Assembly: GCA_004020645.1 (NCBI GenBank)
Contig: SAQL01000010.1
Span: 164,999-228,998 of the forward strand
DNA: 64,000 nt
From: Mesorhizobium sp.
Lineage (GTDB): Bacteria > Pseudomonadota > Alphaproteobacteria > Rhizobiales > Rhizobiaceae
Reading direction: 5' to 3'
A program made the translations under genes and the position numbers. The notes beneath the pieces are model-generated. The model made no database searches. It saw only the letters and a list, made by a program, of their open reading frames with translations, and was not told where the DNA came from. Of the stretch, positions 1-8,082 are shown piece by piece (position 1 is the stretch's first letter; each line of letters starts with the position of its first letter).

Positions 1-58
1 CATCGACAGAGTGCTGTCTCGGCAAGCCGGGATGTCCGGCAGAGGAAGGCTATCGGCT

Positions 59-2188
59 ATGCCGAAAGGGACGGAATTGAAGCCGGCGACCGGCGCGACA
101 CCGCTGATAGCGATTGCGGCTGCGGCCGTCGACACCGAAACAACCAGGCCCGACGCCACCAAGGCACGCGTAATCCAGATTGGCGCGGTCGGCATCGCGC
201 ATGGCAAGGTCGTCCGGAAACCTCAGCTCGATCTCCTCATCGATCCTGGCGAAGCAATCCCGTCCGAGGCTTCGCTTGTCCACGGCATCACGGATACCGA
301 TGTTGACGGAGCCGGGAGCTTCGCTGATGCATGGGGGCAATTCCAGGAGTTCATCGGCGACCGCATCCTCGTCGGACATTCGATCGGCTTCGACCTGGCG
401 GTCTTGGAGCGCGAATGCCGACGCGCCCGCCTGCCCTGGAAAAAGCCTCGGGCGCTGTGCGTCCGGCTTCTTGCAACCATAGCAAATCCCAATCTGGCAG
501 ATCATTCGCTGGAAACGATCGCCGCGTGGCTTCGCCTGGAGATAGCTGGCCGCCATTCGGCCCTGGGCGATGCGATCGCGGCGGGAGACATCTTTGCCGC
601 GTTGATTCCGGAATTGCGCAAGCGCAACATCCGAACACTCGGAGAGGCCGAGGTCGCCTGCCTTGCCCTTTCGGACGCTCTCGAAGCCGGCCATCGCGCC
701 GGCTGGGCCGAGCCGGTGTCGCGACCCCAGGCTCCCGCGTTTCAGCCGGTAGATCCGTATGCCTATCGCCATCGCGTCGGCAGCCTCATGAGCGGCCCGC
801 CAGTCGTGGTGAAGTCGACCAAACCGACAAGGCAAGTCATCGACCTCATGGTCAAGCGCAAGATCAGCTCGGTCCTGGTGTCCGACCGTGGAACGCCGGA
901 TCAACCGATTGAGGAGTATGGCATCGTTACCGAGCGTGACCTGATGCGCCGCATATCGTCCGACGCCGAGCGGGCTTTTGACATGCCGGTCGGAAGCATC
1001 GCAACGCGACCGCTGATAAGCATCCGCGCCGCCGCCTTCGCCTATCGGGCGATCGGCCGCATGGATCGGCTGAAAGTCCGCCACCTCGCGGTCCGCGACG
1101 ACGGGGGCGTGCTGGTCGGCGTGCTTTCGGCGCGTGACCTGCTCAGGCTCCGAGCCGCCGCGGCCATCGATCTCGACGACACCATCGAACATGCCAAGGA
1201 CGCCGCCGAACTGGCGGCCACCTGGTCGATGCTGCCGGGCGTGGTACGTTCGCTCATCGGCGAAGCGATCGACCCGTGCGTGGTGGCGGAAATCATCAGC
1301 GATGAACTTTGCTCGCTTACCCGCCGCGCCGCCGTGCTTGCCGAACAACAGATGCAGATCGAGGGCCACGGCCCGCCGCCCTGCGCCTACGCCGTGCTCG
1401 TGCTCGGCTCGGGCGGCCGTGGCGAAAGCCTGATGGCCCCCGACCAGGACAACGCAATCGTCTTCGCAGATGGCGAGCCGGATGGGCCCGAAGACAGTTG
1501 GTTCAAAATTCTCGGCGCCAAGCTCGCCGACATGCTCGACGCCTCCGGCGTACCGTATTGCAAAGGCGGGGTGATGGCAGCGAACGCCGCGTTCCGCGGA
1601 AGCCTCGACACCTGGAAGGGGCGCGTCGAAGATTGGGTTCGCCGCCTACGGCCTCAGGATCTGCTCAACGTCGATATCGTCTACGATCTGCGGCCGGTTC
1701 ACGGCGACACGACACTGGCCGCACAGTTCATCGAATATGCCTATGACCGTGGCCAAGCCGAGCCGGTGTTCGCGAAGCTTCTCGGCGAGCAGATGACAAC
1801 CGGCAATCCCTTCACTGTTTTTGGCGGCTTTCAGCTTGAAAATGGCCGGCTGGACATCAAGAAGCATGGCCTTTTTCCGATCGTCGCGACCGCACGCACG
1901 CTTGCAATTCGCCACGGCATCCGCGAGCGGAGCACGCGCGCCCGGCTCGAGAGACTGATCGCGCAGGATATCGGTGGCGAGCGCGACATGAAGGCGATGC
2001 TGGCCGGCCATTCCATGCTGATCGGCTTTCTGCTCGCTCAGCAGACGCATGACATCTACGCTGGTATACCGGTATCCAACCGCATCGAGATCGATGTTCT
2101 GACGCGCGATCAGCAGGCAGAGCTCAAGCGCCTCATCAAGCGCCTCCAGTCGGCACCCGACCTGGTGCGGGACCTAATGTTCGCATAG
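59..2188 (+). CDS. DnaQ-like exonuclease / CBS pair / DUF294 nucleotidyltransferase fusion protein
   Basis: A 709-residue soluble protein with three parts. Residues about 20-190 are a DEDDh 3'-5' exonuclease: DTETT at 25-29 (ExoI), HSIGFD at 107-112 (ExoII) and HSALGD at 166-171 (ExoIII His/Asp). Two CBS domains follow at about 240-370, a likely adenine-nucleotide sensor. The C-terminal half is a DUF294 nucleotidyltransferase with GSGGRGE near 451 and the QDNA motif near 463, like the GlnD core, plus the DUF294_C region. In many bacteria the exonuclease and the CBS-DUF294 protein are separate genes beside a DUF4212/symporter pair; here they are one polypeptide and the symporter pair starts about 1 kb downstream. 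I infer a regulatory role for that transporter. The start at 59 is preferred; an upstream in-frame start at 11 adds 16 unconserved residues. Confidence 0.85.
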   Translation: MPKGTELKPATGATPLIAIAAAAVDTETTRPDATKARVIQIGAVGIAHGKVVRKPQLDLLIDPGEAIPSEASLVHGITDTDVDGAGSFADAWGQFQEFIGDRILVGHSIGFDLAVLERECRRARLPWKKPRALCVRLLATIANPNLADHSLETIAAWLRLEIAGRHSALGDAIAAGDIFAALIPELRKRNIRTLGEAEVACLALSDALEAGHRAGWAEPVSRPQAPAFQPVDPYAYRHRVGSLMSGPPVVVKSTKPTRQVIDLMVKRKISSVLVSDRGTPDQPIEEYGIVTERDLMRRISSDAERAFDMPVGSIATRPLISIRAAAFAYRAIGRMDRLKVRHLAVRDDGGVLVGVLSARDLLRLRAAAAIDLDDTIEHAKDAAELAATWSMLPGVVRSLIGEAIDPCVVAEIISDELCSLTRRAAVLAEQQMQIEGHGPPPCAYAVLVLGSGGRGESLMAPDQDNAIVFADGEPDGPEDSWFKILGAKLADMLDASGVPYCKGGVMAANAAFRGSLDTWKGRVEDWVRRLRPQDLLNVDIVYDLRPVHGDTTLAAQFIEYAYDRGQAEPVFAKLLGEQMTTGNPFTVFGGFQLENGRLDIKKHGLFPIVATARTLAIRHGIRERSTRARLERLIAQDIGGERDMKAMLAGHSMLIGFLLAQQTHDIYAGIPVSNRIEIDVLTRDQQAELKRLIKRLQSAPDLVRDLMFA

Positions 2189-2255
2189 CCGGCGACGCTC
2201 GGAAGGCGCGAGGCCGAAAGCGGGAGCCTTCGATATCGGCGCGCCGGAACAAAGC

Positions 2256-2888
2256 TCAGATGCGCGCGGCACCCAGCAGCTCGTCGACGAGCGCACCGCG
2301 GTCAGCCTGCGCAAGGAAATCCTCATGCGCGCGCAGCAGATTCATTCTCAGGAAGTTGAAGATATAATCGTAGTCGTTGGTCAGGAGGTTGGGGTGGATC
2401 GGTACCGTCTCGAAAACCGTTCGCGCCAGCGGCTCGGGGATTTCGCGCACCGGCCGCGGCGGACCGATCTGCGTGGCGGCGAGGCGCTGACGTATGAGCT
2501 CGGCGGCGTCCTCCCAGAAAGTGGGGGGCGAGCCCTCCGGAACGGCATATTTGGAGAAGCTTGCCAAGGCCACTTTTTCCAGCGCCGCCGGCAGGCCCCG
2601 CTGGCGCATGCCGGCGGGTTCGCGCAGCGCACCCTCCACCATTTCCGCCACGATGGCGTAGCACGCAGGGTAGGCGCGCCAGCGTGAATGGTTGAGCGCC
2701 GCCTGGAATTCATTCTCGCTGAACAGCTTCTGCCAGTAGACCCCTGCTCTGACCCGGCAGAACTCGACGATGCTTTTCTGCGCCAGGAAGGCGGCGCGCG
2801 AATCCATGAAGTCAGCCAGATCGTCGACGTTGACGATCGGCTGTGGCTTGCGCAGGAACTGGGGCAACAGGTCGTTCAGCAGGCCCAT
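2256..2888 (-). CDS. Conserved hypothetical protein
   Basis: A 210-residue soluble protein that I do not recognise. It has no signal peptide or membrane segment. It is rich in charged and aromatic residues, is probably all-helical, and ends in ELLGAARI. The ATG at 2888 is preferred over one at 2915 because GGGAGA lies a few bases upstream of it. It is transcribed away from the DUF4212/symporter genes, so the 300-bp gap between them probably holds divergent promoters. It points toward the fusion-protein gene, whose stop is 67 bp away. No function can be assigned; the context suggests a link to solute uptake or its control. Confidence 0.7.
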   Translation of the reverse strand: MGLLNDLLPQFLRKPQPIVNVDDLADFMDSRAAFLAQKSIVEFCRVRAGVYWQKLFSENEFQAALNHSRWRAYPACYAIVAEMVEGALREPAGMRQRGLPAALEKVALASFSKYAVPEGSPPTFWEDAAELIRQRLAATQIGPPRPVREIPEPLARTVFETVPIHPNLLTNDYDYIFNFLRMNLLRAHEDFLAQADRGALVDELLGAARI

Positions 2889-2963
2889 GACGCTCTCCCT
2901 TCGGTTTGTTTCCAACCGATGTTGACCGTTTAGCCTCCGCCACGCTGCACCGCCAGCCCTCTT

Positions 2964-3009
2964 ACCGATTCAAGTCCGCTCACCGATTCTCCAGTCTTCC
3001 CACCGATTC
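2964..3009. promoter_or_regulatory. Three direct ACCGATTC repeats in a divergent promoter region
   Basis: The octamer ACCGATTC occurs at 2964-2971, 2982-2989 and 3002-3009. Starts are 18 and 20 bp apart, roughly two helical turns, so copies would lie on one face of the DNA. Two of the copies are preceded by C and followed by T. The array sits in the gap between the gene starting at 2888 (minus) and DUF4212 at 3190 (plus). I infer an operator for an unidentified regulator. The rest of the 2889-3189 gap shows only a hairpin (3102-3119) and no open frame of note. Confidence 0.45.
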
Positions 3010-3101
3010 TAAAGTCGTATGAACAGCAGCGACAATAAGTGATACTCCTACAAAGTTACGGTCGGCTGATTCTATACCTGGCCGCGACATATGCCGGAGG
3101 G

Positions 3102-3119
3102 CTTCCGCGTTAGCGGAAG
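3102..3119 (+). promoter_or_regulatory. Leader hairpin upstream of DUF4212
   Basis: A perfect 7-bp stem CTTCCGC / GCGGAAG with a GTTA loop lies 71 bp before the DUF4212 start, probably in the mRNA leader. It has no T-tract directly after it, so it is not a clear terminator. Its role is unknown. Confidence 0.4.
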
Positions 3120-3189
3120 AGGCAAGCTTTAAACGGCGCCTTGCGGTCGAGACGGTTCGCAAGCTGCCAACCAAGGGAGGGTTCAAGCT

Positions 3190-3444
3190 ATGGCGACGCC
3201 AGACCGCGTAAGTTATTGGAACAAGACCAAGAGCCTCATGTTCACCATGCTGGGCCTGTGGGTATTCTTCGGTTACGTCATCCACATGTTCGTGGAGCAA
3301 CTCAACACCATCGTCATTTTTGGCTTTCCGCTCGGCTTCTATATGGCTGCTCAGGGTTCGCTCATCGCCTTCGTCGTCATGCTGTTCTGGTTCGCACGGC
3401 GCCAGAACGCGATCGACGAAGAGCATGGCGTCCATGAAGATTGA
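3190..3444 (+). CDS. DUF4212 small subunit of sodium:solute symporter
   Basis: An 84-residue protein with two transmembrane segments, at about residues 17-35 and 43-68, of the DUF4212 family. These are regularly encoded just before a VC_2705-type sodium:solute symporter and are thought to be its small partner subunit. The stop is 15 bp before the symporter start, so the pair is cotranscribed. A strong Shine-Dalgarno (GGGAGG) precedes the ATG. The acidic tail (IDEEHGVHED) is probably cytoplasmic. Assignment rests on size, topology and position. Confidence 0.88.
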   Translation: MATPDRVSYWNKTKSLMFTMLGLWVFFGYVIHMFVEQLNTIVIFGFPLGFYMAAQGSLIAFVVMLFWFARRQNAIDEEHGVHED

Positions 3445-3459
3445 TCGGGGGGAACGTCA

Positions 3460-5325
3460 ATGGCTAATACGACATCTACCACCGCAGGCGGTGGCGACTT
3501 CACCTCCAATCTCGGCCGCATCTACGGCATCTACACCGGCGGCTTCATAGCCTTCATCATCCTGATGGCTGTCTTGAGCGCCATGGGCGTCGAAAATGTT
3601 GTAATCGGCTATCTGTTCATGGGTTTTACCATCGTCATCTACGCGGTGATCGGCGTCCTGAGCCGTACCATGCACGTCGGCGAATATTACGTCGCCGGGC
3701 GTCGCGTACCGGCGCTCTACAACGGCATGGCGACTGGCGCCGACTGGATGTCAGCGGCCTCCTTCATCGGCATGGCCGGCTCGCTCTATCTGCTCGGCTA
3801 TGATGGTCTCGGATTCGTGCTCGGCTGGACCGGTGGCTACGTACTCGTGGCCATCCTCGTTGCGCCCTATCTGCGCAAGTTCGGCGCCTACACCGTTCCC
3901 GACTTCCTCTCGGCGCGCTATGGCGGCAATCTTGCCCGCTTCATCGGCGTTATCGTTCTGTTCTCCTGCTCGTTTACCTATGTGGTCGCGCAGATTTTCG
4001 GCACTGGCCTGATCTCGGCTCGCTTCCTTGGCATCGACTTCAACGTGGCAGTCTATGTCGGCCTGGCCGGCATTCTCGTCTGCTCGATGCTCGGCGGCAT
4101 GCGCGCCGTCACCTGGACACAGGTCGCCCAGTACATCGTGCTGATCATCGCCTACCTGATCCCCGCCATCTGGATGTCGACGGTGAAGACGGGCATTCCT
4201 ATCCCGCAATTGATGCAGGGCCAGGCGCTGGCGAACATCACCGCGCTTGAGACGGCGCAGGGCATCGCGATTCATCACATCACCCCATTCGCGCATGGCG
4301 GCTATGATGCCAAGAACTACTTCCTGCTCATCCTCTGCCTGATGGTCGGCACCGCGTCGCTGCCGCACGTCCTGATGCGCTACTTCACCACCCCGTCGGT
4401 GCGTGAAGCGCGCGTCTCGGTCGCATGGTCGCTGCTGTTCATCTTCATCCTCTACTTCACCGCGCCCGCCTATGCCGCGTTCGCCAAGTGGACGATGCTC
4501 GACCTGGTGGCGTCGGGCCTGACGCCTGAAAACATCGCCGAGAAAGCCGGATGGATGATGCGCTGGGCCGCAGCCGACAATACGCTCGTGCAGATCTGCG
4601 GCAAGGCGGCGACAGACACCGCGGCGATCGTCGCGGCCTGCGGCGAAAAGGGCGTGACGGCACTTTCGTTTGCCGACATCAACCTAAACGCCGACATGAT
4701 CGTGCTGGCGACGCCGGAAATGGCCGGCATGCCTTACGTCATCTCGGGCCTCGTCGCCGCCGGCGGCCTTGCCGCCGCACTGTCGACGGCGGACGGCCTG
4801 CTGCTGGCCATCGCCAACGCGCTCAGCCACGACATCTACTACAAGATGATCGACCAGAATGCGCCTACGTCGCGGCGTCTGATCGTGTCCCGCATCTTGC
4901 TGGTTATGGTCGCGGTGCTGGCCGCCTACGTCGCGTCGACCAAGCCGTCGGACATCCTGTCGATGGTGTCGTGGGCGTTCTCGCTTGCGGCCGGCGGGCT
5001 GTTCCCGGCGCTGGTGCTCGGCGTCTGGTGGAAGCGGGCCAACTCGGCGGGCGCTGTCGCCGGCATGATCGCAGGCTTCGGCATCACCCTCTTCTATTTG
5101 GTGATGACCCAGTACGGCGCCGATTTCGACAAGGCGACGCCCAACATGGAACTGTGGTGGGGCGTGAAGAACATCTCGTCGGCGACCTTCGGACTGCCGG
5201 TGGGCTTCGCCGTAATGGTCATCGTCAGCCTTCTCACCAGGGCCCCGTCCCGGGCTATGCAGGATTTCATCGAGGAAATCCGCGTCCCTCGCGGCAAGCA
5301 GATGATGGAAGAAAAGACTGCCTGA
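3460..5325 (+). CDS. Sodium:solute symporter, VC_2705 / acetate-permease-like
   Basis: A 621-residue SSS-family inner-membrane cation symporter with about 13 hydrophobic segments. The N-terminal region contains YYVAGRRVPALYNGMATGADWMSAAS, close to ActP-type monocarboxylate transporters (shown here in full only as landmark residues around 70-95). An extra soluble insert lies at about residues 345-425, typical of the VC_2705 subfamily that pairs with DUF4212. GGGGGGAA precedes the start. The substrate is probably a small organic acid such as acetate, by family analogy; the sequence cannot decide. A strong terminator follows at 5351. The upstream CBS/nucleotidyltransferase fusion is its likely regulatory partner. 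Confidence 0.9.
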   Translation: MANTTSTTAGGGDFTSNLGRIYGIYTGGFIAFIILMAVLSAMGVENVVIGYLFMGFTIVIYAVIGVLSRTMHVGEYYVAGRRVPALYNGMATGADWMSAASFIGMAGSLYLLGYDGLGFVLGWTGGYVLVAILVAPYLRKFGAYTVPDFLSARYGGNLARFIGVIVLFSCSFTYVVAQIFGTGLISARFLGIDFNVAVYVGLAGILVCSMLGGMRAVTWTQVAQYIVLIIAYLIPAIWMSTVKTGIPIPQLMQGQALANITALETAQGIAIHHITPFAHGGYDAKNYFLLILCLMVGTASLPHVLMRYFTTPSVREARVSVAWSLLFIFILYFTAPAYAAFAKWTMLDLVASGLTPENIAEKAGWMMRWAAADNTLVQICGKAATDTAAIVAACGEKGVTALSFADINLNADMIVLATPEMAGMPYVISGLVAAGGLAAALSTADGLLLAIANALSHDIYYKMIDQNAPTSRRLIVSRILLVMVAVLAAYVASTKPSDILSMVSWAFSLAAGGLFPALVLGVWWKRANSAGAVAGMIAGFGITLFYLVMTQYGADFDKATPNMELWWGVKNISSATFGLPVGFAVMVIVSLLTRAPSRAMQDFIEEIRVPRGKQMMEEKTA

Positions 5326-5350
5326 TAGCGCATAGCGATCGGCGCTCGAA

Positions 5351-5383
5351 GCGGGGTCCGGCGACGGACCCCGCTTTCATTTC
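5351..5383 (+). terminator. Rho-independent terminator of the DUF4212-symporter operon
   Basis: A perfect 10-bp GC-rich stem, GCGGGGTCCG / CGGACCCCGC, with a GCGA loop is followed by TTTCATTTC. It lies 25 bp after the symporter stop. Confidence 0.85.
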
Positions 5384-5433
5384 GGGGGCGTCGCTGGCAT
5401 AACGCGGCGCCACCGCTGCTTGGAAAATCCCAC

Positions 5434-5742
5434 ATGAACGATTTCTGGTCCTACTGGTATTTCCACATACCGAATTTCATTCTTGCCGCGGTGATGTACA
5501 CGCTGATGGGGCGTCTCCTGCTCGGTCTCTTCGTGCCCGAAAGCTGGGACAACTACATCTGGCGCTTCTTCAAGACCGTCACTGATCCCTTCCTGCGGAT
5601 CGTGCGGACCATCACGCCGTCGGTCCTGACCCAGCCGGTGGTGATCGTCTTCAGCGTGCTCTGGCTTATGGCCTTGCGCATCGGATATCTCATCTTGCTG
5701 ATCAATGTCGGCATTGCGCCGATGGCTTCACAGGGGGGGTGA
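5434..5742 (+). CDS. YggT-like small membrane protein
   Basis: A 102-residue protein with two long hydrophobic segments, at about residues 13-33 and 68-93. Between them is an amphipathic stretch, FFKTVTDPFLRIVRTITP, resembling the P-x-R-x-I-P linker of YggT-family proteins. YggT proteins act in membrane organisation or osmotic adaptation in other bacteria; the specific job here is unknown. It is separated from the symporter by a terminator and precedes another small membrane protein by 4 bp, so the two form a pair. Confidence 0.6.
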   Translation: MNDFWSYWYFHIPNFILAAVMYTLMGRLLLGLFVPESWDNYIWRFFKTVTDPFLRIVRTITPSVLTQPVVIVFSVLWLMALRIGYLILLINVGIAPMASQGG

Positions 5743-5746
5743 GGCA

Positions 5747-6067
5747 ATGGACAGAAATGCTCTTGTGCCGGTCATGGCGGTCGCCATCGTCAACGGTATC
5801 TTTTCGCCGTGGGTGCTGATGGTGTTCCTGTTCTATCCTGTCTGGTATCCGGCCTGGGCGCCTCCCTTAAGCCAGATCGTTTACATGGCAAGTGCGCTGA
5901 TCCTGTCGACGATGACGATCATGCTCGCCGGCGTGCCGGCCGCGCTCTACGAGCGCTGGTCGGCGCACCCCAGGAGCATCGTCGTCTCGTCTATCTGGCT
6001 TGCCGGCACGGTTTTGTTGACGCTGCCGGCGCTGCCGAATGTGATGCGGGCGCTAAGCGGCGGCTGA
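5747..6067 (+). CDS. Small hypothetical membrane protein
   Basis: A 106-residue protein with three predicted membrane segments, at about residues 7-30, 36-58 and 74-96. I do not recognise the family. The start at 5747 follows GGGTGAGG and sits 4 bp after the preceding stop, implying translational coupling with the YggT-like protein. A frame-consistent start at 5705 would overlap the upstream gene and is less likely. The gene ends 18 bp from the converging BMP-type permease gene, with no obvious terminator. Confidence 0.65.
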   Translation: MDRNALVPVMAVAIVNGIFSPWVLMVFLFYPVWYPAWAPPLSQIVYMASALILSTMTIMLAGVPAALYERWSAHPRSIVVSSIWLAGTVLLTLPALPNVMRALSGG

Positions 6068-6085
6068 TAGTTTCGCCCCAGCCTG

Positions 6086-7030
6086 TCAGCGTTCCTCCCG
6101 ACGGAACGGCTTGAGCAGCGCCGAAGGCGCGACGGCATTGCGCGACATCACGGCCATGGCGACGATGGTGAAGATGAAGGGCAGCATCAGGAACGCCTCA
6201 TAGGGGATGTGGCCGAGCCCGCTCGCCTGCATGCGCAGTTGCAAGGCATCGACGAAGGCGAACAGCAGGGCGGCCCCTGCCGAACGCCAGGGATCCCAGC
6301 GGCCGAAGACAACCAGCGCGATCGCCACCCAGCCACGCCCGGAGACAAGGCCGAAGGTGAATGCGTTGAACTGCACCATCGACAGGAATGCCCCGGCCAG
6401 CCCCATCAGCGCACCGCCGAGGATCACCGCCTGGAAGCGCGTGGCGATGACGCCGACGCCGGCCGAATCGGCGGCGCGTGGATTTTCGCCGACCATGCGC
6501 ACCGAAAGGCCCCACGGCGTCCGGTAGAGCACGAAGGCGGCCAGGGGAACGGCTGCCATCGCCATGTAGACCAGCGAAAACTGGTTGAATACCGCCGGTC
6601 CGAGCACCGGGATGTCGGAGAGAACAGGGATCGGCAGCGTTTCGAAACTCTTGATGCTGGGCGGCACCGATTGCTGGCCGAAGATCAGCCGGTAGAGGAA
6701 ATAGGCCAGGCCCGACGAGAACAGCGTGACGCCGATGCCGCAGACATGCTGGCTGAGGCCGAGCGCCACCGTAAACAGCGCATGCACGGCACCCATCAGC
6801 GCACCGGTCAGCATCGCCGCAAGCACGCCAAGCCACAGGCTGCCGCTGAGGCTCGTCGCTGTGAAGCCGGTCATCGCCGACAACAGCATGATGCCTTCGA
6901 TGCCGAGATTGAGCACGCCGGCCCGCTCGGAGAACATCTCGCCCAGCGTTGCGAAAGCCAAAGGCGTGGCAATGCGGATGATCGCGGCGAGGAAGCCGAC
7001 CTGAAAAATCTGTTCGAGCACCACGCTCAT
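6086..7030 (-). CDS. BMP-family ABC importer, inner-membrane permease 2
   Basis: A 314-residue permease of the BPD_transp_2 (branched-chain/ribose) superfamily with about nine membrane segments. N-terminal landmarks are ATPLAFATLGEMFSERAGVLN and the GENPRAADSAGV loop, both characteristic of the second permease of BMP-type (nucleoside) importers such as YufQ/NupQ. Its ATG at 7030 overlaps the stop of the preceding permease (ATGA), so translation is coupled. It is the last gene of the four-gene unit running from 10803 to 6086. Nucleosides are the likely substrate by family, not proven. Confidence 0.87.
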   Translation of the reverse strand: MSVVLEQIFQVGFLAAIIRIATPLAFATLGEMFSERAGVLNLGIEGIMLLSAMTGFTATSLSGSLWLGVLAAMLTGALMGAVHALFTVALGLSQHVCGIGVTLFSSGLAYFLYRLIFGQQSVPPSIKSFETLPIPVLSDIPVLGPAVFNQFSLVYMAMAAVPLAAFVLYRTPWGLSVRMVGENPRAADSAGVGVIATRFQAVILGGALMGLAGAFLSMVQFNAFTFGLVSGRGWVAIALVVFGRWDPWRSAGAALLFAFVDALQLRMQASGLGHIPYEAFLMLPFIFTIVAMAVMSRNAVAPSALLKPFRREER

Positions 7031-8082
7031 CGTGCGGCTCCGACGCGGCGAACGCGGTAAGCGGTGAACAGCAGCGCCACCAGCATGGCGAGCAGCGCGG
7101 TTCCCTGGATGACATCGCTGAGGAAGGCGGGAACGCCGGTCGCCCGCGACATCGCCTCGGCGCCGGTCATGACAGCGGCGAGGAAGAGCGCCGCCGGCAC
7201 CACGCCGAGCGGATTGAGCCTCGCCAGCATGGCGACGACAATGCCGGAATAGCCATAGCCCGGCGAGATGTCGCTCATCACCTGGAAATGCACGCCGCCG
7301 ACCTCGCCGACCCCGGCAAGGCCGGCCAGCGCGCCGGACAGCAGCGCCGTCGAGATCAGCACCCGCTCGACATGGATGCCGCCATAGCGCGCGGCCTCGG
7401 GATTCTCGCCGACGACCCTGATCCTGAAGCCGAGCGTCGTGCGCGCAATCAGGAACCAGATGACCGGCGCGGCAAGGAAAGCCGCCACGACGCCGAGATG
7501 CAGCCGCGTGCCTTCGAGCAGCACCGGGAAATTCGCTGAATCCTCGATCGGCGGCGAGATCGGGTAGCCGCTGAAACTGTCTTTCCACGGGCCTTCGATC
7601 AGCGCCATCAGGCCGTAGAAGATGACTGAGTTGAGCAGCAGCGAGCTGACCACGTCATCAACCCTGAATTTTACGCGCAGAGTCGCCGGCACCAAGGCGA
7701 CTGCCGCACCGGCGGCAGCGCCCGCCAATGCCATGAGAAGCATGGCGAGTGGCCCCGGCATCGGGATCGCGCCGACGGCGCAGCTCGCCACCGCACCGGC
7801 AAGCAACTGCCCCTCGGCGCCGATGTTCCAGAATTTGGCGCGGAAGGCGACGGCGACGGCAAGTCCGGTAAAGATCATCGGGGTCGCGCGCACCAGCGTT
7901 TCGGTGATCGCGTAACTATCGCCGAGCGACGCCGAGAACATCACGCCATAGGCTTCGATGACGCCGGCGCCGGCCAGCGCGATGAGGCCGCTGCACAGCA
8001 CCAATGTCGCGCCGATCGCCAGCAGCGGCAGGGCGAGATTGAACCAGCCGGGCGTGCTGGTGCGGGCTTCGAGGCGAAACAT
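7027..8082 (-). CDS. BMP-family ABC importer, inner-membrane permease 1
   Basis: A 351-residue permease with about ten hydrophobic segments, homologous to YufP/NupP-type subunits. It contains the GENPEAARYGGI loop that interacts with the ATPase. The ATG at 8082 overlaps the stop of the ATPase gene as TGATG, typical tight coupling; a TTG codon directly upstream is also possible. It would form a heterodimeric channel with the product of the next gene. Confidence 0.88.
   Translation of the reverse strand: MFRLEARTSTPGWFNLALPLLAIGATLVLCSGLIALAGAGVIEAYGVMFSASLGDSYAITETLVRATPMIFTGLAVAVAFRAKFWNIGAEGQLLAGAVASCAVGAIPMPGPLAMLLMALAGAAAGAAVALVPATLRVKFRVDDVVSSLLLNSVIFYGLMALIEGPWKDSFSGYPISPPIEDSANFPVLLEGTRLHLGVVAAFLAAPVIWFLIARTTLGFRIRVVGENPEAARYGGIHVERVLISTALLSGALAGLAGVGEVGGVHFQVMSDISPGYGYSGIVVAMLARLNPLGVVPAALFLAAVMTGAEAMSRATGVPAFLSDVIQGTALLAMLVALLFTAYRVRRVGAAR

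Noticed and set aside
7031..7588. N-terminal extension of the second BMP-type permease
   Set aside because: It overlaps the first permease; the family N-terminus begins at 7030 with an ATGA junction.
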